Origin: Trachythela sp. YZ-2020
Lineage: Eukaryota > Cnidaria > Anthozoa > Malacalcyonacea > Clavulariidae
NCBI GenBank assembly: GCA_016169945.1
Contig: JADLSH010000379.1
Location: 1,144,001-1,208,000, forward strand
Length of the DNA stretch: 64,000 bases
Direction: 5' to 3'
How positions within the stretch are numbered: the first letter of the stretch is position 1; every line of letters begins with the position of its first letter. Position numbers and translations under genes: made by a program. A model generated the notes under the pieces. That model saw nothing but the letters and a program-made list of their open reading frames with translations. It was not told where the DNA came from and ran no database searches. Positions 45,600 through 63,300 of this stretch are shown here, piece by piece.

Positions 45600-46690
45600 C
45601 GCCAAAGGGCGGTTCTCTCTTTTACAGAACTGATATTTAAAAATAGACTATTAAATCAATAAGTTAACCGGCTTGTGAAATATTTTTTCAACATATTTTT
45701 TTATTGTCAAAGCAAAATAGTTTTACTTATCAACGGAAGATTCCTCAGTGAAAAGAGTTTATATTTGAAATTATTTTACGTATAAGTGACAATTAATCTT
45801 TCATTTGAAATAAATCCGTATTTTAAATATAGAATATAGTCGATAGAATAGTCGACAATCCTAGACCTAGCTTCTTTTATAGTATTAAAACTAAAAGGTA
45901 AACAAAATAGACTATAAATAGTGGATACTAATACAGCGACAAAATAGTAAATTTTAAAAATAATGGGCACTATAAAAGCGAAAATAAAACACCAAAAGAG
46001 CAAAATAATGGGCACTAAATCGACAAAAAATGGTTTTTAAGCGTCCAAACTTAGTATAAACACGAAAGCAACAATATATTAATATAGACTATATAGGATA
46101 GTAGACCTATTTATAGCAGCGACAGAATAGTCCATACTAAAGCGATGAAATAGCCTATATTACAACTACCAAAGCAAAAATATCGACACTGGCACTTCGA
46201 CTAAAGCAAAAAGTACAACGTGTGTATGATTCCGCACAAATAAACCTTAAACAAACTATCAAATTATCAAAATAACTCACAGCAAGCTCTCAATCATAAT
46301 ACAATTTATATTAAGAGTTGCCAATGTTTGTCTGAGTCTTGGCGGGGGGTCGGAATTCGTGACGTCACGTCGAGACAACGCTATTATTCATCAGCTTTCG
46401 TTTAAATGTATTTATGCAATAAAAATAATTAACATCAAGCACGAGCGTGGGTGTGTTGTTGTATTGTATATCATTCGTTTGAGATGTCATTTCAAATCCT
46501 CAAACGAGGACTGGACCGGATTCCAAGTCCTTGCAATCTGATCCAGTCCTCGGCTTCGGTCCAGTCCTCGTTTTCGGATTTGAAACATTACATACAAGCT
46601 TACCGTCCAATCGGCTGCCTGGTAGAGTGGCAATAGACCACGAGTTAGCTTGGCTAATAGCTCACTTTCGTGCTGCCTGCCATACCATAC
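45600..46690. other. AT-rich spacer with a palindrome
   Basis: 46490-46575 contains 'cgaggactggaccggat' opposite 'ggtccagtcctcg', repeated, forming a hairpin. The rest is AT-rich with no gene that I can support. Confidence 0.5.
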
Positions 46691-47191
46691 AGAATTTATT
46701 TCGATATTTTTCTAGACTAAAAACACGTATTGTATGACGTCCTGGAAACGTCTTAACCGCATATTTCCGCTTCAGATGAAAGCCTATCCTAATGAAGCTG
46801 CAATATGTATCTTTTACTGGGAATCGAGTTTACTGGGATATATCTTTTACTGGGAATCGAGTTTATTAATAATAAGTCTTTGTAATCGTGAACCAATTCA
46901 GTTGTTCCAAGGCAATAGTGAATGACAACAACTCTTTGTAATCAAGGCCTATAAAGTCCAGGAATTGGTTAATGTTCTAGTCTTGGTATAATGACAAAAG
47001 AAATCAAAGCTTTTGTTCGCTAAAGTATACCATATGTGTCAGATATAACCTTGAAAAGAATACGTTCAATTCAACTACATTTTAGACTGTGTTACTGCGG
47101 TAGATTCACCAGCTAACTGGATTGGAGTCTGTTTTGAGTGAGTGTGCCCTTTTAGCGATAATCAAAGACAAAGAAAAAATTAGCAGAGAAA
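46690..47191 (+). promoter_or_regulatory. Upstream flank of membrane gene 3, core promoter deleted
   Basis: It aligns with the flanks of genes 1 and 2, but about 80 bp including the TATATAAAAGG box and the start of the leader are missing. The join is at about 46957, leaving only CTATAAAG at 46949-46956. The leader from 'gttctagtcttggtata' to the ATG is intact. Confidence 0.6.
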
Positions 47192-48142
47192 ATGAATAAT
47201 TTGTATCTTGTCCTAATTCTGGTTCTTAGCTCAATCTATTCTCAAACAACTAAGTCAAGACATTGTACCGCAAAGGATAGTTCACAAACATGTAAAAAAT
47301 TTTGCTGCGGAATCAGTTCATCGCGACTAAAATGTGTGGATTCATGTTTGGGAGTACGTTGTCTGAAGAATGAGAACTGTGGCGACAAGAAATGGTGTTG
47401 TGTTAATGGCTTATGTCAGAAATGTCTGTCTACTGTGTACACTACTACTAAATCAGTCCATTCTGTGAATGTTTGTCAAACTTCAGCAGACTGCGAGAAT
47501 GGTTGTCGTTGTATAAACGGAAAATGCTGCGGTGTTAGCTTTGTTACGACTTCAACTGCTGCCACCAAGACGGCAAAAGTAGCGCCAACAACGAGTCGCC
47601 CTGTGTTAGGAAACACTTCTAGTGCAACAACAGTCAAGCGAGTTATGAAAGTAACGCCAACGCATGATTTGTTAAACGTTGTTTCTAGCAAATCTGCGCA
47701 TGTGCGAACGTATTACCGCAATCCGGGTGCGAATAGGGGTGGGTCTCGTGGTGGGTCCCGTGGTGGGCCTCGTGGTGGGTCTGGAGGTGGGTCTGGAGGT
47801 GATGGGAGCGGTTTGGGACCCTTTTACATTGTTTGTGGAGTTTTCGGATTTTTAGTATTCGGTTTGCTGTTAAGACTTGTCAAGAAAAGGCTATGTCCGC
47901 AAAGAACCAGAAGAAGGGTCCCGGCCGGACCATATCATCCTGTACATGGAAATCCTAACAATAATTCATCTGTAAACTCGAATGTGCAGCAGTATCCTAC
48001 TCAGGATATAGACAACGACGAAGAAAATCGTCAATCTTCGCAAACAGATGCAACAGATCCCCCCAGTTACGAAGAGACTGTAAATCAAGCACCCCCTCCT
48101 TCTTACGAATCCTTGGCAAACACTTATCGAAGTATTACATGA
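47192..48142 (+). CDS. Cys-rich, single-TM PPxY-motif membrane protein 3 (repeat-poor)
   Basis: ORF of 316 aa. The signal peptide, Cys-rich ectodomain, Ser/Thr linker and Gly-rich stretch are nearly identical to protein 2. The TM helix is shorter (about GPFYIVCGVFGFLVFGLLL). The tail keeps one repeat unit (VHGNPNNNSSVNSN) instead of nine or ten, then TDPPSYEETV and PPPSYESLA. It ends at TYRSIT, a few residues before the RTYYV end of copy 2, through a small sequence change. The TMBIM6 3' end is 416 bp downstream on the other strand. Confidence 0.8.
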   Translation: MNNLYLVLILVLSSIYSQTTKSRHCTAKDSSQTCKKFCCGISSSRLKCVDSCLGVRCLKNENCGDKKWCCVNGLCQKCLSTVYTTTKSVHSVNVCQTSADCENGCRCINGKCCGVSFVTTSTAATKTAKVAPTTSRPVLGNTSSATTVKRVMKVTPTHDLLNVVSSKSAHVRTYYRNPGANRGGSRGGSRGGPRGGSGGGSGGDGSGLGPFYIVCGVFGFLVFGLLLRLVKKRLCPQRTRRRVPAGPYHPVHGNPNNNSSVNSNVQQYPTQDIDNDEENRQSSQTDATDPPSYEETVNQAPPPSYESLANTYRSIT

Positions 48143-48330
48143 TCGAAGAATAACTATGATCGAACATACTACGTATGACATTGTCGTTCATGTGCAGACG
48201 GCAACACTGTCATAATTATCACTCGTTGGCTCCACATTCCACCTGTCCACAGTGAACGTATATAATCTAAGAATTTCCGTTGGACAATTTTAAAATAAAT
48301 TAAAATACTTTGACATTCTTTGACATGACT

Positions 48331-48336
48331 TTTATT
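48331..48336 (-). terminator. Candidate TMBIM6 poly(A) signal AATAAA
   Basis: AATAAA on the minus strand about 220 bp after the TMBIM6 stop codon. It lies in DNA shared with the 3' flank of the membrane-gene units. Confidence 0.5.
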
Positions 48337-48557
48337 GAACGATAGAACTTAAAATTTTACGCATAACATTACTGCAGTCAGAATATATTTATTAAAAACA
48401 AATTTCAAGCAAGATTGATTGATACACAAATTATTACTACTTATACATTTTAACATCGTGCTTATTCCATAAATACAATACACGTGCTCATGGTTAACAT
48501 TGGTTTGAAGGCGCTTAATAAGAACTAGCTGAATAGCATACATTCTTGATTGGGCGT

Positions 48558-51500
48558 TCACTTCTTTTTCTTGTTCTCCTGTAAAGTAAAATTTGTGCAT
48601 TGGTTTTTATAGTCAATAAATGGGTTTCACCATAGACTATCATGCAACAGATGATGGTCAACTGGTAATTATAAAAGTTAATTATTATTATTAGTTAATT
48701 ATTACATTGTATGAAAGGGTTTTGCTTTTGCCAATGATAAGACATATCTATTAATTGACTAAGTTGGTCATTCATTTAATTGGTTAATTGGTTCAATTAT
48801 TCATCAGCTTTTCCGTTTAATATTTATAATAATTATTGTAACAATTACTATAACGTTTACTGATACAATGCTCGTAGTGATTAATAGTACCAAACTACAT
48901 TAATTGCCAGTGGCAGAAATTCACTGAAACCAACAAATTGTCAATTTTCCGTTGACCCCCCCCACCCCACCGAAATTTCCGCCACTGTTAATTGCACAAA
49001 GAAAATAACAAAAACCTCACCTTGTTTTGTGCAAGAATGACCATGATTCGTCTGAACACCGCAATAAAGTCAATGAACAAATCGACACATTGCCTGTAAA
49101 AATACAAGAGGGACAAAAATATCGATTTTGGCTACAACCTTGGCTACACTCTAGAACCTGTCATATATTTTCAAGTATTCTGTTTCCTTGCTCAACTCAC
49201 CAAACATAATCTTTGTCACCACGGCGGAATTTCTCCACAATCAGTTGAGTGTCATATAGAATGAACGCACTGAATACAACCAGGCCAAGATAGAGGTGTA
49301 CCTAAATTTTATATACAGATAGATTAAAAAATAGACATATTAGATACTGGTAGATAGTAGCTAGATATGTACTGTAGGTGGGTAGTTAAGGTAGGTTGAT
49401 AGGGTTGGTAGGTCAGTAAGTAGGTGGGTAGGTATGGTATGGTAGGTAGGTCGGTAGGTGGTTATGTAGGTAGGAAAATGCTAATGATTGGTGCACTCCT
49501 AATGTAATTTAATCAATGCTGAGGAAAGTCTTTTATTAACCTGGTAGAGGAAATATGAACGCATAAAAATGTTGAGAAGAGAACTGACAAACAAGATAGT
49601 CAATCCAGATCCAAGCAAACCTATCAAAAGAAATGTAAATGAACTCTGTTAACTCATGAAATGGCAATGCATTTCATACAATGCAATACCCTACTTTAGT
49701 ATTTTACTCTGTCTAGCACCAGACAATTTTACTCATTAGTGGTATGGTACTAGTAGCCAGTTAATGGGTTAAACTAAAACTGTGTACTGATGCTCATGAA
49801 AATGAAATAGGTATTTTCATTCTCACCTCCCATGTAAAGATAGCTGCGTTCTTCAGCCCACAAAGCACTCAGTGAAAAACACACAAAGATTAATGTTGTG
49901 AAGAAGAACGCTGTTGGTACAATGCTGAAAATAGAAAAGAAACAAGTGACCTAGTAACACCCAACACATTCTCATTGACAAGTAAAACCTTTGGGCATTT
50001 AACAGCTACCTATTAAATAGAATAACAAGGTAGGGCATATATATTGTGGGCAGGCTCATGGGGTAAATGAAAATAACAAACAATACCTTGAATCAATGTC
50101 AGTTACTCTTTCCATGATTGGTCCCAAACCCAGACCTACAGATAGACAAAATAATTATAAGTCTAAATATCTAGTCTAAATGTACACTAAAAGGTGGAAT
50201 TAAAGTCAAGATTCTAATCAATCATTTTTGGATGAGCATGAATAATCATGGTAATTACCAGTACAGAAAGCAAAGCCCATCAAAATTCCTGAAAAAAATA
50301 GATAAATTATAGGTAAGTGACTATAAATGTAACGGACCAACACAGTAAGGTCCAAGACCCTCCATTTGGCTTGTCTATTGCGTAAACAAAGTAGGGCATA
50401 TTTATAGCATGCAATGTCATTCAATGGGTTCACAAGGTACATTATATGGAGATATAGGTAGTCTGGTTAACACATTAACACCCAACATCAGCCGAGGGGC
50501 AAATCACTCCTAAAAAGTGTATGAGATTAAAAAATCATGTGCTTTTTTTGTGATTTAAAATTATTTTTTTGTGATTTGTTTTGACATTTTTCTATATTTT
50601 TGTGATTTAAAAAATTGTTTTTGCGATTTTTCTGAAGTTGTACAAGATTTAAATCAGTGATTTGCTCCTCGACAACAGCCAGAGTAAAATATCAAAGTTA
50701 GAGTGCATATGGACACATTGGAGCTAATCCATCAACATCCAAGTAAAATCTGTTAAACAGAGTAAAGTAACAAAGCAGAGCAAACTGCAGCTAAATGGGT
50801 TTACAAGAGATTTTTGTCACATACCAATTCTTTTTGTCTGATTCTTGCCATCATTTGGAGTAAACCTCAGTAACAAGAGAAGACCAATTCCAGCCAAGGC
50901 AGACAGTAGACCCCCCTGTCAAATAATGTGGAAAACAAAGTATAAGAGATTTTTTCTATGAATTTTTAAGGAAATGCTACTTCCATACCTGGAAACATTT
51001 CCAAGGTGAGCATAATGGCAAATGTCTTATTTATGCCAGGCATGTTTGAGGGGGGGGGGTTATATTTAGGGAGATGGTATTTAAATGTAGGGGGCTAACT
51101 AGCAGATTTACAGTAGGCAAAAGAGAAAAATTTTTTACAAATGCACCTTCAAAAACTGTGTGTACATATGTACAGCTCCGCCTGCCGCTGCAGCAAACAT
51201 GGACATCGCCAGGGAGGAGTAAACGTTTTTCAAATGTTTCTTGGTAGGAACATCCCTGAAATGAAAAGTAAATGTCATTGTTGAGGCTATTTTCATGCTT
51301 TGAAAGTAACACTGGTCTTTTGAGTAGAGGCAGATTGACAGTCACTTATCTGGCAGGGGGGGAATTAGGCCTTAATGGGGGTGCATCCCCTGGAATGTAG
51401 AGATACTGATATAAATTATGCAAGGTCTGTTGTGGAGGGTTAAAGGTGTAACAAAGTATGTAATGAATGCACTTCAAATGTAAAATTGACAGCATTCTGA

Positions 51501-52447
51501 AATTTAACTAATCATGTGCAGTTTGTGCACCCAACCATTAAAAGCTATATTCATATTTATCCACTTGACAACATTTTGGCTTTAACCTTTTATTAACATG
51601 CCAGTATGGCAATATCATATAGAACTACAGGGGATTGATATTTAACAAGAAATTACAGTAAATTTTATAAATTTACAAATGCTTATAGAGAATTTGCAGG
51701 TGTTCAAATAGTGTATTAAATATTGTTGACATTTAGTATTGTGCAGACAGTACATTATTTATATATATAAATAAATATTACATATTTTCATCTTGCTTTT
51801 AAAGCTAATAATTATTATTTTTAAAACCACTATTTGGCATTGAACCTCTCTCCTCCACAGAGGCTTTTTAAGGAATATTAAACTTCATTGAATATATTTC
51901 GCAATTGCGCTAGAGGGTGCGTTGTGTGAAGATAAAAATTCACTACATAATATAATTTATGGAGGTTTACGGTATGCATATTCACAGTATAACATATAAG
52001 ATTAGCTATTTTCACATGGATTTTAGTACCCAAAATTGAAAATCTCCGATGTAGTGGCGTAAGGATCGTAAATGTCGGCGTATCTCCGGGTAGAGTTTAT
52101 ATGGAATGTACCCTGGCCCCCCAGAACGCCATATTGACATCTTTTTGGGAGAAACGTATATTTTATCCTTTAACAAAACGAATCAACTACATTTCTTGAA
52201 TTCTACTGTTCAGTAAATGCAGAATTCTCCCTGATGCTCAAGAGTGAACAAAATCGACTACATTTACATACTTGCACGATTTCAAATAACATAGCTTTCA
52301 CTTTTCATTTGAGCGTTTAATAAATATAAACAAACCAAACATCGCTCCATATTTTACAGCATTTTGCTTTGTATGCATTACTTACAGCCTTGAGAAGTCT
52401 GTCAAAGTCTCGAGGTTAAATCCTCGATTCCTGCTTAGTCTTTCCAT
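48558..52447 (-). CDS. TMBIM6: Bax inhibitor-1 (TMBIM6)
   Basis: Complete ten-exon gene: 52447-52386, 51255-51147, 50915-50825, 50288-50259, 50135-50087, 49924-49827, 49620-49541, 49301-49201, 49093-49021, 48578-48558. Phases agree throughout, giving 237 aa, the same length as human TMBIM6. It is a multi-TM ER protein that regulates ER calcium leak and stress-induced death. Recognisable pieces are [75 protein letters not shown], then [20 protein letters not shown] and the lysine-rich end ENKKKK. The conserved Asp in LYDTQLI and those in the last loop, associated with calcium sensing in the BI-1 fold, are present. The introns host a MITE (50493-50671) and a TTAACCC-type repeat (49680-49775). 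Confidence 0.97.
50493..50671. mobile_element. Independent copy of the STING-flank MITE, in a TMBIM6 intron
   Basis: Ends CGAGGGGCAAATCAC / GTGATTTGCTCCTCG with an A/T-rich 'tttttgtgattt' core. This shows the element is a mobile family, not part of the STING gene. Confidence 0.85.
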
Positions 52448-52499
52448 GGTATATTGATAAAATATAAACGACTTTTCTCTGCGTTTTTTTGTTTATAAT

Positions 52500-54050
52500 T
52501 TTCAACCAACGCAATTTTGTTTCGATTTTCGCGAAGATGTTCGTGTCCGCGACATTTATATCCAATTAAGAGTCTGGACACTAATGAACGTGCCCCATTT
52601 TGATTGGTTAATGATGACGTTACAAAATACAGTTACGTCATTTCGCCTGACGAAATTTTAATTAGGCGGCTGATAATGGTGATTTGCCAATCTCGTACCC
52701 GAGCCTACAGGGCCCCCTAGTAGATTGAGGGGCAAACATTGTGGTTGACTACTTTACGGGCGTTCGTTGTGGGTTTGTTGAAAACCTAATCCTAACCCTA
52801 ATACTAATCCTAACCCTAAGTGTATTGACGTCACCCACAAACACAGGGTGTTTTACAGCGCCCTGCCCACAACGAACGCCCGTGAGTTAGCAACCTCGTT
52901 CCCAGGGCATTTCCCTTTTTGACATTGGGAAGGCGGGAAATTGAAATCTCCTGGGAACGAGGTTGGTGAGTTAGCAACATTTTACGAAGATGTCACTGGT
53001 TTGCAGTTATCGTTTGCAGTTATGAGTTACCTAACACAATGTTAATTAAAGTGCATGTTAAACCACTAAGGGCGAAAATCCATCTCAAAAAGTGGGCGGA
53101 AAGGAGCCTGATAATAGTTATGGAGGCATGTTACACGTTTAACGTTTTCAGGGCATTTCCCCATCATTTATAGACATCTCCCGACGGAAGCGTAACTTCG
53201 GTCTAACCATAAGGGGTGTGGAAAAATTTTGCCCGACAAAAGGGCGTTGTAAAGGAGCCAGCCAAAACCAAAATTGTCTATTGAGGCCCCATGCCGCTAG
53301 CGGGAATGCGCGGGTATCGAGTGCCGAAAGCACGAGGGCACTATGGGGTATGCGGGCATGATGGGGTATCCCCCAGAAATATTTTGAAATCTAGAGTCTC
53401 TGAAACGCAATTTCAAGCACTTTGGAGGAAGACTTTACAGAATTTTGATGATCAGAACGTACATGTCGTATAAGCAAAAGTGGAAAAAAGTGGGCGGATA
53501 ATTACATATTGACCCCCCTCTGCGCAAAAAGTGGGGGGAATTCGTCCCCCCCTCATCCTCCTCAGGATTGACGCCCTTGTAAACCACTGAACTGCGTAGC
53601 TCTGTGGTCGGGCCCTGCACATGAACCGCTGGTTCGATTGCTGTAGAAAGTAGCTGTCCTCAGAAGTCAGAAAGCATAGCTATATCCGAAAGAAGGGGCC
53701 CCTAAGGGCTACTAAACCAAAAAGGAACGGAAGCCTAACTTTGAGTTATGTCTAATTTCTTGATCATACTGATGGTTGTGTCTCAACCATTGCAAGGGAA
53801 ATGCCCTGCAGCGAATGAGGATGCAGGCTCTGTGATGGAGGGCTGTTCACAGGTATGAAAAGGCAGATGACCTCGATAAGCTCGATTATTATATAACTTC
53901 CGTCACATTCTTTAGAGGTGCTCCCCCCTGAAATTAGAAGGCAAGTAATACTAAATGCGAAATATGAGTATGTCCTACCCGGGGGGGGCAATAGAATAAT
54001 CTAGAATAATTATTTTTTTCCTACAGACGGAACCTACTGTCAATATTTCA
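52500..54050. other. Intergenic region between divergent TMBIM6 and GUK1
   Basis: It contains an inverted-repeat element (52756-52882, ends 'acgggcgttcgttgtggg') with a telomere-like core, and a GGGG-rich dispersed repeat (53360-53430 and around 53500). Promoters of both genes should lie here. I see no TATA box I trust and no further gene. Confidence 0.55.
52756..52882. mobile_element. MITE with CCTAACCC core
   Basis: 18-bp inverted ends (acgggcgttcgttgtggg) enclose degenerate 'cctaaccctaa' repeats. Confidence 0.8.
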
Positions 54051-58178
<4,128 letters not shown>

Positions 58179-58179
58179 G

Positions 58180-60300
58180 CCTGCTCATCTCATTCAATTC
58201 ATTTCAGGACGTGTATATACGAGTTCATAGAGTGTGTCTCTAAATGCTTTTATCATAATATTTAATAATTTAAATTTTTATATAAAATATTTAGTCTGCC
58301 AACATCCACGACTGCAATATTTACATAATTTGCCCGGAATAAGGGTAAATTTTTCAAGGCTCAAATTAATTAAGCATATCGGAAAATAAGTTCAAAACAC
58401 GTTTCGATATCTCAGTTGCTTGAATGTATGACGTGTATCTGTGATGTCATAGGCAGGGTAAACAATTTGATATCCTAAAAAATTCTTATATTAACTTGAA
58501 CAAAGAGTAAAACTTCAGGAATCATGAGAATTCGAAATAGATATGTCAGTTTTGCCGTATGATTTTGCCCTGGCAATTTTTATCCTGCCAATGACATCGT
58601 CTTATTTTCATGTCTAAGAAACTTTTTGATATTTCGATATTGAAAAAACAGCTTGAAAAGTTGTATAATTGAGGGTCTAGATGGGGGGGTGCCCAAAACA
58701 GTAAACATTAGATTTTTTAGCAATTTAACAGTAACAGTAAAAAATTTCACATAACAGTAAAATTTTGCTAATTTCCCGAAAACGTAAAAAAACCACGTAA
58801 TTTCTCGCCAGAAAGTCTGTAGAGCGAGTAGGTCGAGTAGACAAGTGATGTAAAAACTGTAAAGATCTGTAAGGACCCTGTAAGACCTGTAAACACACTC
58901 TGACAACGCATTTTATAGTTTCGTATTTCTTTTGTCTGGAATTTAGTAGTCTTAAGGCCTTTAGATGGTATTTTTGGAATGCGTTAGACTTTTTATAATA
59001 ATTACAACACTTAACTGCTAAGCGTTTCAACATTAAACACTATAGAATATGACCTGTTAACACTTAACATTAAACCCCATCTAGACCCTCATAATTGCAA
59101 GATAAACTTAAGTTTACCTATTGTATGTCATTAAATGAAAAATATCAATCAAAATATCTCACCGCACTGATTGTGAATACGATCACAGAGAGCCAAGCAA
59201 CGATTGTTGAAAATATTTAATATTATATAGTCTTGTAAAATCAATGACATAACATAAAGTGTAACTAAAAGAAGATATGCAGTCGTGTTATTTATCTTTT
59301 TTGACCGTTTTCCAGCAGTCATGCGTATTAACCCATTAACTGCTAGTACCCTACCACTTACAAGTAATATCGTCTGGCGTTAGACAGAGTACAATGAGTA
59401 TGGTGCATCTGGGCGCATTGCAAGCTAATGGGTTAACAAGCAACACTGACAGATAGTTTTGTTAACCCATTAACTGGCAGTACCCAGCTACCACTGACAA
59501 GTAATATCGTCGGCGTTAGACGTTTCATTACTATTCAATGCAATTCAATATGGATGGCGCATGCGGCGCGCGACAAAGTTAAGTGGAATGGGGCGAGTTT
59601 TGCCACAGATCGACATAGAGCATTCTACACAAATTTTTGGGCTGCTATGGTACAATACTAAAGTAGATTGCATTGCCAGCTAATGGGTTATAAGTCTTGT
59701 CCATTAAGGTGAAGATACATGGACACTTCATGGGCAGATAGGCCAGGGCCTTTTTTAAGAAATCGTTAGTGGGGGGGCCATCATCGAAAGGGGACGTAAC
59801 AAGTAGGTGGTGTATTACATGTGTGGGTAGCTGAAGGGGGGTCTGGGGGTCCTCCCCAGAAAATTTTTGTATTCTTGAATCTCTGTGGCTTGATTTCCTG
59901 CATTTTCAGAGACAATTTTTGATATATCCCATCTAAACGGAGCCATATTTTGTTGTGAGAATACTTTCCTCTAAACTCAGTTTTCCCCCCTTTTTTACTT
60001 ATATTTTGGACAAAAGGGACGTTCACTGGGGGGGGTCCAAAATAGCTTACTGGGGGGCCAACATGGGGGCTGGGGGGGCTTTGGCCCCTCCAGTACATTA
60101 GTTAAAAAAGGCCCTGAGATAGGCTCTGGGAACGAGATTGACACTTTCCCCTTTTGTGTGAGTTCACTTCGGGGGGGGATTTTTTTAATAGATCTACAGA
60201 TGAACAAGGTGAATTCAAAATTTCAGTCTAGGGAGAGCTGTGTTATCTATATGAGCATTCCTATGTTTCTTCCCCCCCTGATCTTTTGATCATGAATTCA
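58180..60300. other. Intergenic region GUK1-TAF5, filled with inverted-repeat elements
   Basis: Contains a MITE at about 58668-59095 (ends 'gagggtctagatgggg'), two TTAACCC-type repeats (59334-59437 and 59463-59690) and another inverted-repeat element at 59747-60117 (ends 'gggccttttttaa'). No gene is seen. Confidence 0.7.
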
Positions 60301-60302
60301 AT

Positions 60303-63300
60303 ATGGCGGCAAATTCAGCTGTAAAAAAGGAACAATCAGAAACAGATAAACAAACTTTACTCGCGGTCTTACAGTTTCTTAAAAAGCAGAATTTGAAGGT
60401 AAACAATACAAGCATACTATTTATAGAGAAATGGAAATTGTAAAGAGAATATTTTAGTGTTGAATTGTGTTGTTTTTCTGTGAAGGAGTGAAGTCTCTGA
60501 CTGACTAAAATTTGTTCATTGTAATTGTTTTGATTTAGGGTACGGAAGAAGCTTTAAGACGTGAAGTGTCTTGTGCAGGTTAGAAGTTTTAAAAGTTGCC
60601 AGTTGTCCAAAAGTATAAACTGCACTATTAGCAAAGATTTATGCAATTAATATGCTATATAAAAGATAACATTTAAATTTGAATTAAGGCATTGAAGAAA
60701 ACACTGTACCAAACAAAGATATCAGTAGTGCATTGTCAGAATATAGCAGGTATTATATATTAAATAATAGTCACATTATAGCAGGTATATATTAAATAAT
60801 AGTCACATTTACTTTCAGGGATTAAAATTTAGCTTACTTTAATCAGGGTCTTCCCAGACTGGAAAGTTTGCAAAATGTGCAAAGGAGATTCCTGATATTG
60901 TGCATATGAAGAAACTTAAGCCTCAAACGTGTGCAAAGGAGAGATCCTTTCCGCACTACAAACTTTCCAGTCTTGGAGTCTTCTACCTTTGCTGTTATTT
61001 CCAGTTGTGTGGTTTAAATTTTGCCTCAGTGTGAACCTCTCACTGTAGGGCTGTTTGATATACCAATCAGCCATGGATCCAGCATGATCTGATACGGGGG
61101 GGGGGGGGTGCTAAGGGGGTGCTGATCATGAAGCAGGGTGTGGCCGGTGTCCGAAACAGAGTGAATTATCACTCTGAGCCCCCTGCATGGTCAACGGGGT
61201 TATCATGTCTGAAAAGTTTTGAAAAAAATGATTGCCTAGATGGTCAAAAAGGCCTATCAATGACCAGATATTTGATTTTTATTTGATAAATGCTCTGTCA
61301 AAACCAAAATTTCAGATTTGATATGGAATTTGCACCACTCCTGCACCCCCCTTGGCCAAGCATAGGAGGGGTGCACACCCCCCTGGACCCCCAGTAAATC
61401 CATCCCTGATACCAATATACCAAAAATACCAGTATTGAATCCAATATTGGTATATCAGTGTAAGGTTTTCAGTTGTACCAATTTACCAAAATTTCTGATA
61501 TACCAGAATTTATTGGTATTCAGAAAATTTTAATATGCTGAAATCATGGATTTTTTGTACTACAATTGCAATACAACGAAATTCCTCTCTAATGAATAAG
61601 GCCCCAAAAGCAGTATACCACTATCTGAACATTCCTGCAAAATGAATGAATCGTTGTTTTGCTTATTTCAGTGAAGGAGATCCCACAAAATATAAACAGT
61701 ATTATACAGGGTATGTACAGTATTATAAATAATTGTATAATTGTATATAAAATGGATTTTTGATAGCCCTTCAAATCACTAGTAAATCATTGTTCTTTAA
61801 TTTAATTCTTAGCATCCAGGAATACATCGAAAAGTCTTTAGATGTATACAAGGTGAACTGTTGTGATGTTAATTTAAATATTTCCCTTGTTAATTCTCTT
61901 TTTGAAATACATCATGGATATAAACGTTTGCACACTCTTTTCTTACTGTGTGATTGTGTCAAATTTCAGCCTGAACTTGGCACAATCTTGTACCCATTGT
62001 TCGTTCACATGTATTTGGACTTGATTTACCAAGGCCATGAAGAGAAAGGTATACTTCCGTTCTGAATTTAGTGCTGGTCCTCTTCAATGTTACATGATCT
62101 TGTTTAGTATAAATGCACACTCCATGCAAAACTGTGTATCGGAAATCCAAGTCTTTTCCTTTCAACAAAACATACTATAGACATTTGATTGTATAGCGTC
62201 TTTTGATATAAATCAGCTGGTATATGTTTACCTATTTATAATATTCTTGTAATTACCGAAATTAGTTGTAAACAAAATTGAAGCGGGAGAGTGCCTCGCA
62301 TGGGTCTCTGAGTCCCGTTCGCACTCTTGCCGTTTGAACATCGTTCAATAAAGCTGTTAAAACATATGAGACTTTGTGGTTTTTCTTTCCATAGCCAAAT
62401 CATTTTTAACCAAGTTTCGTGACAGTCAAGAAGATTATTATCAGGAAGATATTCTAAAACTTGCGTCTGTTACTCATAAAGAACATGTTGAAGTCAATGA
62501 CTTGATGCTTACTCTTAGGTTTGTACTGAAAAGTTTATCAAACTTACTCTTCATGAACTTGAATTTGAATATTTTTTTATTATGTATTAAATGTATTATG
62601 TTTCCACACCGAGGAGGGCAGAAAGCATTAGCCAACAGGCTTTTACAGACCTAACTGCGCGGTTGCCTTTGTTTACATTATCATGATAATAACTTTTCCT
62701 AGTGTATGGAATATTCTCCCTGATTCTGTTAGAGACACTACAAGATCCCCGGCGTCCTTCAAAGCCATCTTATTCAAGTACTACTCTGAATTTACTAAAT
62801 AAATCAAATTTACGATCCGGAGGAGCCGAGAACATTCAAATCTGTGTGTGTCAAGTGCCGTTCGACTCGTCCTCTCCACAGCCTATCTGTGAGATCTTGT
62901 TGTTAGTACTGTGTACTGTTGTTGTTTGAACGTTTTATTTTTAATTTCTTGTTGGGACCCCGTTATTGGAGAGTTTATCTCTGTGGTCAGTCCCTGCCAT
63001 CGCGTATTTACTTGTCATTATGTTATAAATGTATGTCTGAATTGTCTGGCGAATCTTATAAATAAATAAACTGTCAGACCTCTCTAATACTGTAACTATT
63101 AGAGAGGTGGCTATATTATAGAGGCCACCACAATGGCACAATGACATGACTTTTGAGATTCCCATGACAGTTTTAAATGCTCATTAAATATTGTACTGCT
63201 AACCTCTTGACAAATCCAGAAAATATTTTGCTTGTGTCTTTTTTTCAGGAGTAATAAATTTGTGATCAAGTTGTCTAGAGAGTCGTATCAGGCTTTGAAG

